From NCBI RefSeq assembly GCF_000308635.1, contig NZ_BAGD01000079.1, positions 1-52,482 of the forward strand: DNA of 52,482 nt. The letters run 5' to 3'. The position numbers and the translations under genes are program-made. The first letter of the stretch is position 1; every line of letters begins with the position of its first letter. The DNA is from Nocardia otitidiscaviarum NBRC 14405 (GTDB taxonomy: Bacteria; Actinomycetota; Actinomycetes; Mycobacteriales; Mycobacteriaceae). Positions 24,796-33,383 of the stretch are shown here, in pieces. The notes beneath the pieces were generated by a model. The model searched no databases and had not been told where the DNA came from. It was given only the letters and a program-made list of their open reading frames with translations.

Positions 24796-25677
24796 ATGAG
24801 CAAATCCACGCTTCGCACCCGCACCACCGGTGCGCCCCCGGTGCGCCGCATGCGATTCCGGTTCGGCGAGCCCGAACCCATGAGCAAGCATTTCGCGGAC
24901 GGCGATATCGTGCTCAGCCATCTGACGGCCCTACTGTCGGCGGCCTTCCCACCCGGTGAGGATTCCTTCGTGCGTTCGGTGCGGCGGGTGTCCGGGCGGA
25001 TCGACGATCCGGTGCTCAAGAAGCGCGCCGCCGGATTCATCGGGCAGGAGGCCATGCACGGACAGCAGCATCGGCTGCTCAACGACCAGTTGGTCCGGAT
25101 GGGCTACGTACTGGTCCGGGTGCCGAATTTCGCACCGGGCAGCCGCCGGGAGCGGGCCCTGATCCGCGCCGAACGGCTGCTGCCCGCCCACGTCCACCTG
25201 GCGGCCACCGCGGCGGCCGAGCACTTCACCAGCATGCTGGCGCGGCGCGTGCTGACCAGCCCGGAACTCCAGGAGATCGCCACCGCGAGTCCGGAAGTTC
25301 GGAATCTGCTGAACTGGCATGCGCTGGAGGAACTCGAGCACAAGTCGGTCGCCTTCGACGTCTACCGCGCCACCGGCGGCGGTGAGGCGGTGCGGATCGG
25401 CGTCATGACCATCCCGTATGTGGGGATCATCCCCTTCATGGCGCTGGCGGTGGGCCTGTCCATCCTCACCGACCCGCAGGGCTGGCGGCCGGTCACGGTC
25501 ACCCGCCAAGCCGTCGGCGTGCTGCGCGGCCCCCTGGTCAAAGGGCTGCTCGCCGAGATCCGGGAGTACCTGAAGCCCGGCTTCCATCCCGACGACCTCG
25601 ATACCGAACCCCTGGTCCAGCAGTGGCAGCGGGAGCTGTTCGGCGACGACGGCCTGCTGCTCGACCGGGTCCGCTGA
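24796..25677 (+). CDS. PF10118-type protein, predicted diiron oxygenase (paralogue 2)
   Basis: 293 residues, clearly paralogous to the preceding gene, with nearly identical blocks (FIGQEAMHGQ; NLLNWHALEELEHKSVAFDVY). Putative iron ligands are E55, E85-x-x-H88, E142 and E179-x-x-H182, all at the same spacing. A hydrophobic segment follows at about 200-222. It differs mainly in the N-terminal extension (to residue 19) and in the region between helices 2 and 3, where substrate specificity might differ. It lies 50 bp after its neighbour. The two could form a heterodimer or act on different chain lengths; one could also be regulatory, but both retain all predicted ligands. Confidence 0.85.
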   Translation: MSKSTLRTRTTGAPPVRRMRFRFGEPEPMSKHFADGDIVLSHLTALLSAAFPPGEDSFVRSVRRVSGRIDDPVLKKRAAGFIGQEAMHGQQHRLLNDQLVRMGYVLVRVPNFAPGSRRERALIRAERLLPAHVHLAATAAAEHFTSMLARRVLTSPELQEIATASPEVRNLLNWHALEELEHKSVAFDVYRATGGGEAVRIGVMTIPYVGIIPFMALAVGLSILTDPQGWRPVTVTRQAVGVLRGPLVKGLLAEIREYLKPGFHPDDLDTEPLVQQWQRELFGDDGLLLDRVR

Positions 25678-25704
25678 CCCACCGAACGCCGGAGAGGATC
25701 CATC

Positions 25705-27255
25705 ATGAACGCACATCCCGAGATTCCGCGCGCCGACCACGAGGTCGTGGTGGTCGGCGCCGGATTCGGCGGTATCGGAGCCGGTATCGCACTGCAGCGC
25801 AGGGGCATTCACGACTTCGTCATCGTGGACAAGTGGGACCGGGTCGGCGGCACCTGGCATGCCAACACCTATCCCGGTGTGGCCGTGGACATTCCGTCCT
25901 TCATCTACAGCTTCTCCTATGAGCAGCGCGGCGACTGGTCGCGGATCTTCGCCCCCGGCGACGAGTTGCGCGACTATGCCGACAGCATGGTCGACAAGTA
26001 CGGGCTGCGCCGCAAGCTGCTGCTCGGCACCACCGTCACCGGAGCCGAGTACGACGAGGACGGCGGGCTCTGGCGGCTGCGCACCGACGGTGGCCGCACT
26101 CTCACGGCACGTTTCGTCGTCATGGCGGTGGGCGGCTTGGAGCGGCCGAAGATGCCCGATATCCCGGGGTTGCAGGACTTCGGTGGCGCGCTGGTGCATA
26201 CCGCCCTGTGGGATCACGACCTGGCGCTGGCCGGTAAGCGGGTGGCCGTGATCGGCACCGGCGCGACGGCGCTGCAACTGGTGCCCGCCATCGCCGCGGA
26301 GGTGGACCACCTCACCGTCTTCCAGCGCACCCCCATCTGGGTGTTCCCGAAGACCGACGCCGCCGTGGGACCGTGGGGGCGGGCCGTGCTCGGCAATCGA
26401 TTGCTGCGCTCCGGCATTCGCGCGGTCGGCACCCTGGCCACCGAGATCGGGATGGGCGGCATGGTCGCGGGCCCTGCCTGGCTCACCGAGACGGGACGAC
26501 GGCTGGCCGAGATTCCGGTACGCCGCTGGATGCGGTCGCAGGTGCGCGACCCACGAGTGCGCGAACAGCTGATCCCCCGCTACGGACTGGGCTGCAAGCG
26601 GCCGTCCATGTCCAACGACTACCTCGCCACCTTCAATCGTCCGGATGTGCGCCTGGTGACCGACGCGATCGAGCGGGTCGACGAGCACGGGGTGGTCACG
26701 GCCGACGGGATCCGCCACGACGTGGATGTCATCGTCTGCGCCACGGGATTCAAACTGTGGGAAAAGGATTCGGTGCCGCCGTTTCCGGTGATCGGTCGCG
26801 ATCGGGTCAGTCTCGGCGACTTCTGGGATACACACCGATTTCAGGCGTATCACGGGGTATCAGTACCCGGCTTTCCGAATATGTTCGCCATAACCGGCCC
26901 GTACGGTTTCGTGCTCGGCTCGTATATCTGGATGATCGAAGCCACCGCCGCCCATCTGAGTCGCGCCATCGCGGAAACCAAGCGGCGCGGTGAGACCGTC
27001 TGTGAAATACGGCGATCCGCGCACGATGAATATTTCGCCGCATGTCTGCGGCGACAGGAGAAGAACTTCCTCTTCACCCCGGTCTGCCACGGTTCGAATA
27101 CGTATTACATCAATAGTCACGGAGATTCGCCGTTCCGGCCGTCCACCCACGGCGAGATGTACTGGCAGAACCGTCATTACAACCTCGACGACTACCGGTA
27201 CAGCACCCCGGCGAACACGCCGCGACCCGACCGGATCCTGGAGGAGTCGGCATGA
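25705..27255 (+). CDS. Baeyer-Villiger-type flavin monooxygenase
   Basis: 516 residues, class B flavoprotein. The first Rossmann motif is GAGFGG (18-23) for FAD; the type I BVMO fingerprint F-x-G-x3-H-x3-W-D spans 159-170 (FGGALVHTALWD); and the NADPH loop GTGATA lies near 184. WHANTYPGVAVDIPSFIYSF is the usual substrate-side block. Such enzymes insert oxygen next to a ketone to give an ester or lactone, or oxidise heteroatoms. The closest functional relatives known to me are mycobacterial MymA- and EthA-like enzymes. ATG 25705 follows GGAGAGG. The stop overlaps the SDR start by 4 bp, implying coupled translation and a ketone substrate supplied by the SDR. Confidence 0.93.
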   Translation: MNAHPEIPRADHEVVVVGAGFGGIGAGIALQRRGIHDFVIVDKWDRVGGTWHANTYPGVAVDIPSFIYSFSYEQRGDWSRIFAPGDELRDYADSMVDKYGLRRKLLLGTTVTGAEYDEDGGLWRLRTDGGRTLTARFVVMAVGGLERPKMPDIPGLQDFGGALVHTALWDHDLALAGKRVAVIGTGATALQLVPAIAAEVDHLTVFQRTPIWVFPKTDAAVGPWGRAVLGNRLLRSGIRAVGTLATEIGMGGMVAGPAWLTETGRRLAEIPVRRWMRSQVRDPRVREQLIPRYGLGCKRPSMSNDYLATFNRPDVRLVTDAIERVDEHGVVTADGIRHDVDVIVCATGFKLWEKDSVPPFPVIGRDRVSLGDFWDTHRFQAYHGVSVPGFPNMFAITGPYGFVLGSYIWMIEATAAHLSRAIAETKRRGETVCEIRRSAHDEYFAACLRRQEKNFLFTPVCHGSNTYYINSHGDSPFRPSTHGEMYWQNRHYNLDDYRYSTPANTPRPDRILEESA

Positions 27256-28190
27256 AACTCAACGACATCCGTCCCGAACTCGTCGTGGTGACCGGGGCGG
27301 GCAGCGGAATCGGACGGGCGGTGGCGCTGCGCTTCGCCCGGCGCGGAGCCCATGTGGTGGTCTCCGATATCGACCTCGACAGCGCCCGCGCCACCGAGGC
27401 CATGATCCACGCCCGGGGCGAGCACGCCAGCGCCGCGCGCCTCGACGTCACCGACCCGTGGGCGTGGGAGGAGTTCGCCCGCGATGTCCTGGCCGACTAC
27501 GGGCTGGCCGATGTGCTGGTCAACAATGCGGGCCTGGTGGTCGGCGGGGCGTTCCTGGATATGGCGCCCGCCGACTGGGACACCCAGCTCGGGGTCAATT
27601 TGCTCGGAGTCGTGCACGGGTGCCGGGTGTTCGGACGGCAGTGGGTCGACAGCGGGCACCGCGGGCATATCGTCAATATCGCCTCGGCGGCCGCCTTCAC
27701 CCCCACCCCGGTCATGTCGGCCTATTCGGTGTCCAAGGCCGGGGTGAAGATGCTCACCGAATGTCTGCGACTGGAGCTGGGCCCCAAGGGCATCGGCGTG
27801 AGTGCCATCTGCCCCGGATTCATCAATACCGGCATCGGTGCGCACGCCGTGACGGTGGGCGTCGATCCGGCCGTCGTCGAGCGGGGCAGGGAACTCGCCC
27901 GGCGCGCGCAGGAGGTGGCCGAGCGGCTGCCGTTCTCGCCGCTGAGCCCGGACCAGGTGGCCCGTGCGGTGGAGCGGTCGGTGCGCTACGACCTGGCCGT
28001 GGTGCCGGTGCGGCCGGAGGCGTGGCTGGGCTATGCCCTCATGCGGATCGCTCCCGGTGTCAATCGCCGGATGACCCAACCGTTCTCGACCGAGCGCCTG
28101 GAACGGCTGGCGGGCTGGGCGATGCGGCGCTTCGACCGGCAGGCGGTCACCGCCGACAGAGCGCCGACACCCGCGGGGGTGGGGCGGTGA
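27252..28190 (+). CDS. Short-chain dehydrogenase/reductase
   Basis: 312 residues, classical SDR. TGAGSGIG near 14-21, D-I-D-L after strand 2 (NAD preference), NNAG near 94 and SAYSVSK for the catalytic Tyr/Lys. The C-terminal extension after residue 230 is basic (ALMRIAPGVNRRM...RRFDRQ) and resembles the fatty-alcohol or sterol-type SDRs of the mymA locus. It overlaps the BVMO by 4 bp and the reductase by 4 bp. In the proposed pathway it oxidises the alcohol made by the diiron enzymes to the ketone used by the BVMO. Substrate is not known. Confidence 0.93.
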   Translation: MKLNDIRPELVVVTGAGSGIGRAVALRFARRGAHVVVSDIDLDSARATEAMIHARGEHASAARLDVTDPWAWEEFARDVLADYGLADVLVNNAGLVVGGAFLDMAPADWDTQLGVNLLGVVHGCRVFGRQWVDSGHRGHIVNIASAAAFTPTPVMSAYSVSKAGVKMLTECLRLELGPKGIGVSAICPGFINTGIGAHAVTVGVDPAVVERGRELARRAQEVAERLPFSPLSPDQVARAVERSVRYDLAVVPVRPEAWLGYALMRIAPGVNRRMTQPFSTERLERLAGWAMRRFDRQAVTADRAPTPAGVGR

Positions 28191-29254
28191 GCGGGCGGAC
28201 GCATACCCTCGAGGTCGCGGCGGTGGTGCGGGAGACCACCGATGCCCACACCCTGGTCTTCAGCGTGCCGCCGCAGCTGCACGGTCGGTTCGCCTACCGG
28301 CCGGGGCAGTTTCTCACCCTGCGGATTCCCAGCGAGCGCACCGGATCGGTGGCGCGCTGCTATTCGCTGTGCAGCAGTCCGCATGTGGACGATCGGCCCG
28401 CCGTGACGGTGAAGCGCACGGCGGGCGGCTACGCGTCGAATCTGCTCTGCGATACGGTCCGGGCCGGGGACCTCATCACCGTGCTGGAGCCGGGTGGCAG
28501 CTTCGGGCCGCGCGGGCTGGACGGGGAGCTGCTGCTCGCCGCCGGGGGCAGCGGGATCACACCGCTGCTGTCGATCGCGAAATCGGTGCTGGCGGCAGGG
28601 CGCGGCAACATCGTGCTGTTCTACGCGAACCGGGATCGGCGATCGGTGATCTTCGCGGCCGAACTGGAGCGGCTGGAGCGCCGGTATCCGCGGCGGCTGC
28701 GGGTGCTGCATTGGATCGAAGCCGAACGGGGGCTGCCGAACGCCCGGCGGGTGGGTGAGCTGCTGCGGCGGCATCGCCGCCGGGAGTGGTACATCTGCGG
28801 GCCGCAAGGCTTCACCACGGTGCTGCGGTCCGCGGCGGCCGCCGTGCGGGTACCGGCAGCCCGGGTCCATCTGGAGGAGTACCGGTCGCTCACCGCGAAT
28901 CCGTTCGAGGACTCCACTCTCCCAGCGCATCTCACCGTCGCCGCGCTGCCCCCGCCCGCCGCCGGGGCGGACGACGGCAGCACCGCCCTGGAGGTCGACA
29001 TCGACGGGCGCACCCATCACCTCGGCTGGCCGCGCACCGCCCGGCTGCTGGATGTGCTGCTGGACAACGGCATCGACGCGCCCTACGTGTGCCGGGAATC
29101 CGCGTGCGGCACCTGCGTTTGCGCGGTGCGGCGCGGGCGCACCCGCATGGTGCGCAACGAGGCGCTCATCGACGAGGAACTCGCCCAGGGATTGACGCTG
29201 GCCTGCCAGACGCTGCCGGACTCGGCCGACGTCCACGTCAGCTTCGACCTGTAG
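28187..29254 (+). CDS. FAD/[2Fe-2S] ferredoxin-type reductase
   Basis: 355 residues with the PaaE/KshB/HmpA layout. FAD-binding barrel (RPGQFLTLRIP; RCYSLCSSP), NAD(P)H domain (LLAAGGSGITPLLSIAKS; YICGPQGF), then a C-terminal plant-type ferredoxin with cluster cysteines CRESACGTC and a distal Cys in LACQTL. It transfers electrons from NAD(P)H to oxygenases. Start GTG 28187 overlaps the SDR stop (GTGA). No other oxygenase in the operon needs an external reductase except the two predicted diiron proteins, because BVMOs take NADPH directly. This is a main argument for the diiron assignment. Confidence 0.93.
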   Translation: MSGRTHTLEVAAVVRETTDAHTLVFSVPPQLHGRFAYRPGQFLTLRIPSERTGSVARCYSLCSSPHVDDRPAVTVKRTAGGYASNLLCDTVRAGDLITVLEPGGSFGPRGLDGELLLAAGGSGITPLLSIAKSVLAAGRGNIVLFYANRDRRSVIFAAELERLERRYPRRLRVLHWIEAERGLPNARRVGELLRRHRRREWYICGPQGFTTVLRSAAAAVRVPAARVHLEEYRSLTANPFEDSTLPAHLTVAALPPPAAGADDGSTALEVDIDGRTHHLGWPRTARLLDVLLDNGIDAPYVCRESACGTCVCAVRRGRTRMVRNEALIDEELAQGLTLACQTLPDSADVHVSFDL

Positions 29255-29263
29255 CGCCGCGTG

Positions 29264-30007
29264 TCAGTTCGCGGCGAAGGCGAGATGCGGGGGTTTGCGC
29301 ACGTCCACCGCCACCTCGTTGAGCCGGGCCACCGCGTCCAGCACCGCCGCCGCGATGGTGCTGACATGCTCGGCGAACTGCTCGGCGGTCATGATCCGAG
29401 CGCGCGAGCGGTTGACGCCCAGGTACCACTCGGTGGCCGAACCCACCGCCCCGAAGATGGCGTAGGTGGTCAGTTCCAGGCTGCCGGTGTCCACCTGCTG
29501 ACCCGAGAGCCGTTCCTCCACCAGCCGCGCCACCCGCAGAGCCGAGCGCTGCGCCACATCGAGCGCGCGCTCGGGCTGCTCGGCCTGCTGGGCCATCCGC
29601 CCGTGCACCAGGAAGCGGAACACCTCCGGACTCTCCTCGACCACGGCCACATATTCGGTGATCCCGATCCGCAGCAGGTCGGCGACCGAGTCGGCCATGA
29701 GGTTCACCCGCTCCAGGAAGCGATCCCACAACATGCTCTGCACCCGGTCCAGGATGGCCAGGTACAGGTCGGTCTTGTCCTCGAAGTGGCGGTACAGCTT
29801 GGGTTTCGCGCAGCCCGCGGCGCGCGCGATATCGTCCATGCTCACGTCCGGACCGTGTTCGGTCAGCGCCCGCAGCGCGGCGTCCACGAAGTCGGCGCGC
29901 ACCTGTTCGCGATGTTCGCGCCACCGCTCGGTGCGCGCGTCCGGACGGGATCCGGCCGCCGCGGTGCGTTTCGCCCCACGGGTGAGCCTCTTCTCGGCGG
30001 CCGACAT
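29264..30007 (-). CDS. TetR family regulator of the oxygenase operon
   Basis: 247 residues. A basic 30-residue N-terminal tail precedes the HTH (about 38-85: FVDAALRALTEHGPDVSMDDIARAAGCAKPKLYRHFEDKTDLYLAIL). The ligand domain (90-235) has a long helical core with LVHGRMAQQAEQPERALD, similar to TetR proteins of lipid or fatty-acid metabolism. It converges on the operon end (9 bp from the reductase stop). The sites shared between its own promoter and the operon promoter suggest that it represses both. ATG 30007 lies in a small palindrome ATGACGTCAT. Confidence 0.9.
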   Translation of the reverse strand: MSAAEKRLTRGAKRTAAAGSRPDARTERWREHREQVRADFVDAALRALTEHGPDVSMDDIARAAGCAKPKLYRHFEDKTDLYLAILDRVQSMLWDRFLERVNLMADSVADLLRIGITEYVAVVEESPEVFRFLVHGRMAQQAEQPERALDVAQRSALRVARLVEERLSGQQVDTGSLELTTYAIFGAVGSATEWYLGVNRSRARIMTAEQFAEHVSTIAAAVLDAVARLNEVAVDVRKPPHLAFAAN

Positions 30008-30023
30008 GACGTCATGATATGCG

Positions 30024-30036
30024 ATACCGCCGGTAC
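30024..30036. promoter_or_regulatory. TetR operator copy before the tetR gene
   Basis: ATACCGCCGGTAC, whose reverse complement GTACCGGCGGTAT fits RTACYGGCRGTAY, found twice before the gene at 23900. It lies 17 bp upstream of the tetR start, consistent with autorepression. Confidence 0.55.
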
Positions 30037-30064
30037 GCGAAGACCGGTGCGGTGGGTGATCGGG

Positions 30065-30765
30065 TCAGGACGGCGCGGCCGGTCCCGGCCCCTCGGACAC
30101 CGGGACGGTATTCGCACGGCAGGGTTGCTGGGCCGTGGTCGCGCAGTCGGGCAACCGCTCGGCGTGCGGGTACGGGATGTGGCCGAGGACGAGGCTCGAC
30201 GGTCGTCCCGGCTCGAACCAGACGGTGTTGTCCGCGGGTGTGGGGAGGGTGCCGAAGACCCAGTAGCCGGTGGGCGCGGGGTGTCGAACGGTAGCGCGGA
30301 CACGCCGGGCAGGGCGGGTGGCGTGGCGTCGAGCCGCCCGTCCGGCTGGAGCCACAACCGCATCGGTGTCACCGGAAGCTGGTTGTAACCGGAGTAGGAG
30401 TAGCCGATCATGCCGACGCGGCCGTTCGACCACGGCTGCTGCGCCGCCTATTCCACGGCGGCGGCACCGGCCGCGCCGACGGTCTCGTCGACGATGTGGT
30501 TCACGCCGGTCGAACAGCCGGTGCCGGGAACGTTCACCCCGACGATCGCGTAACCCTCGGCGAGCCAATCCCTTCCGATATCGGGATCGGAACCGGCGCT
30601 GTAGCCGTCGTATTCCACCAACACCGGATGCGGCCCGTCCGCGCCTACCCACCATGGTCGTATCTCCTCACCGTCACGTCCGCTCGTCAGCTGCGACAGT
30701 ACGAATCCGATCGTGGACTGTCGTCGCACCAGCGGATGATCCGCACCGGCACCGCCGGTGGACAT
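30065..30765 (-). pseudogene. Decayed CocE/NonD-type (peptidase S15) hydrolase
   Basis: An S15-like reading runs from about 30765 (ADGPHPVLVEYDGYSAGSDP, then EGYAIVGVNVPGTGCSTG). A Trp codon in VEWAAQQPW is TAG at 30448-30450. Beyond it the same frame continues NGRVGMIGYSYSGYNQL (nucleophile Ser in GYSYSG), then jumps directly to PVTPMRLWLQPDGRLDA from the C-terminal jelly-roll, so a few hundred codons are missing. A frameshift near 30270 leads to the last part (GYWVFGTLPTPADNTVW) and the stop at 30065. Three independent lesions show it is not functional. The N-terminus upstream of 30765 cannot be recognised. Confidence 0.85.
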
Positions 30766-31045
30766 CGCCCCGACACCTCCCCGATGAGTACCCTCGTCAC
30801 CCGCCACGACCGTGGGCCGATGCGCGACGGTCGGCCATCTGCCTATCGACGCCACCCGGGCGGCCGGACCGGCCGCGGACGGACCCGCCGATCGCGCCTT
30901 CCCGAGGTCGGCGCCGACGGCGAGACGCACGAACCCGACGGTACCGATGACACCTGGGACGTGACCTGGTCGGCGGTGCGCCGCTGGAGGCGATGGCCCA
31001 CCGTCGGCGGTCCAGGTGCGTGGCGTCCGTATCGTCGATGTGGAC

Positions 31046-31732
31046 ATGTTGATCTTCCTACTGGTCCTCGCGGGCTTCGCGTTCCTGGACTCGCTCGACG
31101 TGCTGATGGTCGGCGTCACCACGGCGGTGATCTACGACAGTCGGCTCGGTCGTCGCTCACCGGTGCCCGGGGTGCTCAGCTTCCTCGCCGGAGTCTTCGC
31201 CGTCACAACGACTTTCGGCATCTGCACGGTGCTCGGGTTGAGCTTCGTCACCGACCTGGTGGATTTCACGGTGACACCGACACTGCGGTACTGGGGTGAG
31301 CTGATCGCGGGAATCGTACTGCTGACACTCGGGGCCGTCCGCATCTCCGGGAGTACGACGGCGGCGGTGCCGACGTGGGCGCTGGAGGCGCGGCGACGGC
31401 CGTGGCTGCTCGGGCTGGCGGGGATCGCCATCGGTCTCGGGCAGGCCCCCACGGCGGTGCCCTATCTGGCGGCCCTGGCCATGCTCTCGGCCCGCGACCC
31501 CAGACCGGCGGTGTGGCCGCTGATCATCATCGGATACTGCGCCATCGCGCTGCTGCCACCGGCGCTGGTTCTGCTCACCGCCACCCGCGAGACCGCGCGG
31601 GCCCGGCGGTTCCACCGGAGGCTCGTCCGGGGCATGCGCCGGTTCGGCCCGGCGTCGGTGCGGGTGCTGTTCCTGATCTTCGGGGCCGTCCTCGTGATCG
31701 ACGCGCTACGCCACCACACGGTGCTGTGGTGA
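31046..31732 (+). CDS. Sap/GAP-like six-helix membrane protein
   Basis: 228 residues, about six membrane helices. The pattern LAGFAFLDSLDVLMVGVTTAVIYDSRL followed by helices at about 36-60, 75-95, 115-140, 150-172 and 205-225 resembles the GAP/Sap (sulfolipid-1-addressing) family, which helps move glycolipids to the mycobacterial surface. LGQAPTAVPYLAALAML is a typical central block. ATG 31046 is preferred to GTG 31016 because the first helix begins at once. The neighbouring UbiB gene converges 13 bp after the stop. Family assignment is moderate; a LysE-like exporter is the alternative. Confidence 0.75.
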   Translation: MLIFLLVLAGFAFLDSLDVLMVGVTTAVIYDSRLGRRSPVPGVLSFLAGVFAVTTTFGICTVLGLSFVTDLVDFTVTPTLRYWGELIAGIVLLTLGAVRISGSTTAAVPTWALEARRRPWLLGLAGIAIGLGQAPTAVPYLAALAMLSARDPRPAVWPLIIIGYCAIALLPPALVLLTATRETARARRFHRRLVRGMRRFGPASVRVLFLIFGAVLVIDALRHHTVLW

Positions 31733-31745
31733 GATCCGCCGCAGC

Positions 31746-33143
31746 TCATCCACCGCTACCCGGCGGCGGATCCGTGGGGGATTCGGCCCGGTGCCGGGCG
31801 AACTCACGGCCGACGGCGGTGATCGGCGGGTCGCCGTAGATCCATTCGCGGGCGATGCGGTGCCAGTTGTTGGTGGCGGTCAGGCTGCCGATGGTGCCGA
31901 AGGTCATGAGTTCGGCGCGACGGGAGAACAGGTGTTCGGCGGGCAGGTTGTCGACGCGCTGTACGACGGCGTCGGCGCGGGGGTCGACGGCGCGGGCGAA
32001 GGCGGTGGTGGCGATATCGCCGGTCACCGTGACCTCTTCGTCGACCAGACTCCACCACGCGGTCGCGGCGATGTACTCCAGGCATTCCTCGGCGGGGACG
32101 GGCGTGGTCGGGTCGATGACGCCGCGGCGCACCAGCAGGGTGCGCAGATCCTCCGCCCGCCCTTCGACGGCGGCGCGGACGCAGTCGATTTCGAAGCGCA
32201 CGTATTCGGGACGCATGCGGTGGAACAGCCCGAAGTCGACGAATGCCACGCGCCCGTCCGCGCCGAGCAGGACATTGCCCGGGTGCGGGTCGCCGCAGTA
32301 CTCGTTGTCGCGGTAGAGGGAGCCGACATAGAAGCGGTAGACGATCTCGGCGATGCGTTTGCGGTGCGACGCGGGCAGTTCCGCGCCCGTCACGAAGGGC
32401 CGGCCGTCGACGAGGTCGCTGACCAGCACCCGGCGGGTGCACAGGGGTGCGACGACATCGGGCACGTGCACGAGGGTGTGATCGCGGTAGCGGTGGGCCA
32501 TATGCCGCTGTGCCCGCGCCTCGGCCAGGTAGTCCAGCTCGCCGGTGATGGCGAGCGAGACTTCCTCGAGCACTCGGGAATCGGCGAGGGCGGGCAGCAT
32601 GGGCCGCCAGAAGGCGGCGAACAGCCGTAGATTCTCCAGGTCGGCCCGCACGGCCTCCTCGATCCCCGGATACTGCACCTTCACCGCCACCGCGCGGCCG
32701 TCCCGCAGCGTCGCGCGATAGACCTGGCCGATGGACGCGGCCGCGAGAGGCTCGGTGTCGAACTCGGCGAACACCTCCCGCATCGGCCCGAGGTCGGCCT
32801 CCAGTACCGAACGCAGCTGTGGGAAAGGCATGCGCGGCGCTTGATCGCACAGGTCCGCGAGGCGTTCCCGGAAACGCTCCCGGTGCGATTCCGGGAACAT
32901 GTCCAGGTCGAGCAGCGACATGGTCTGCCCGACCTTCATGGCCGCGCCCTTCATACCGCCGAGAATCGTGAACAGCTGATCGGCGGCCCGCAGCGTCTGC
33001 TTCTCCGCCAGCCGCGCCCGCAACTCCTCCGACCGCCCCACCATGGACAGCCGAACCCCGGTGTCGCGCAGCACCTCTCGCGCCACCGCCCGACCGAGCC
33101 GGTGGGCACGAGCGATCCGGCTGGTCGGGATGCGATCGGCCAC
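31746..33143 (-). CDS. UbiB/ABC1 (AarF) family protein kinase-like ATPase
   Basis: 465 residues. Hallmarks of ABC1 kinases in order: KxGQ motif in GMKGAAMKVGQTMSLLD, Ala-rich loop AAASIGQVYRATLRDG, the lysine in VAVKVQYPG, the catalytic block YCGDPHPGNVLLG and metal-binding DFG in VAFVDFGLF. These proteins have small-molecule ATPase activity linked to lipid-quinone biology. Start at GTG 33143 gives VADRIPTSRIARAHRLGR, an amphipathic lead typical of the family; longer starts add Cys-rich sequence without similarity. A role in menaquinone or mycolic-lipid handling is inference. Confidence 0.85.
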   Translation of the reverse strand: MADRIPTSRIARAHRLGRAVAREVLRDTGVRLSMVGRSEELRARLAEKQTLRAADQLFTILGGMKGAAMKVGQTMSLLDLDMFPESHRERFRERLADLCDQAPRMPFPQLRSVLEADLGPMREVFAEFDTEPLAAASIGQVYRATLRDGRAVAVKVQYPGIEEAVRADLENLRLFAAFWRPMLPALADSRVLEEVSLAITGELDYLAEARAQRHMAHRYRDHTLVHVPDVVAPLCTRRVLVSDLVDGRPFVTGAELPASHRKRIAEIVYRFYVGSLYRDNEYCGDPHPGNVLLGADGRVAFVDFGLFHRMRPEYVRFEIDCVRAAVEGRAEDLRTLLVRRGVIDPTTPVPAEECLEYIAATAWWSLVDEEVTVTGDIATTAFARAVDPRADAVVQRVDNLPAEHLFSRRAELMTFGTIGSLTATNNWHRIAREWIYGDPPITAVGREFARHRAESPTDPPPGSGG

Positions 33144-33383
33144 CCCACCATCGTCACCACCGGTGCGGCGCACTGTCAAAGGTCGGCTCGCACCCCGCTG
33201 TCCCGGAACACCGACCGAAGGGCACCCGACGCGAACGCACGCCGAGTCACACACGGCGAGTACAGCGCGCGACGCCGTGCGTTCTGCGCGCGAGATGCCC
33301 CTTCGGCCCCGACCGCGAAACCGGTCACCGCGGATGCGAGCGGAGCGGCCACGTGGGGTGGTCGCCGCTCCTCGAGCCGGTGC

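Noticed and set aside
30448..31045. Minus-strand frame upstream of the S15 remnant as its N-terminus
   Set aside because: The extension has no S15 similarity and no signal peptide; it looks like chance reading.
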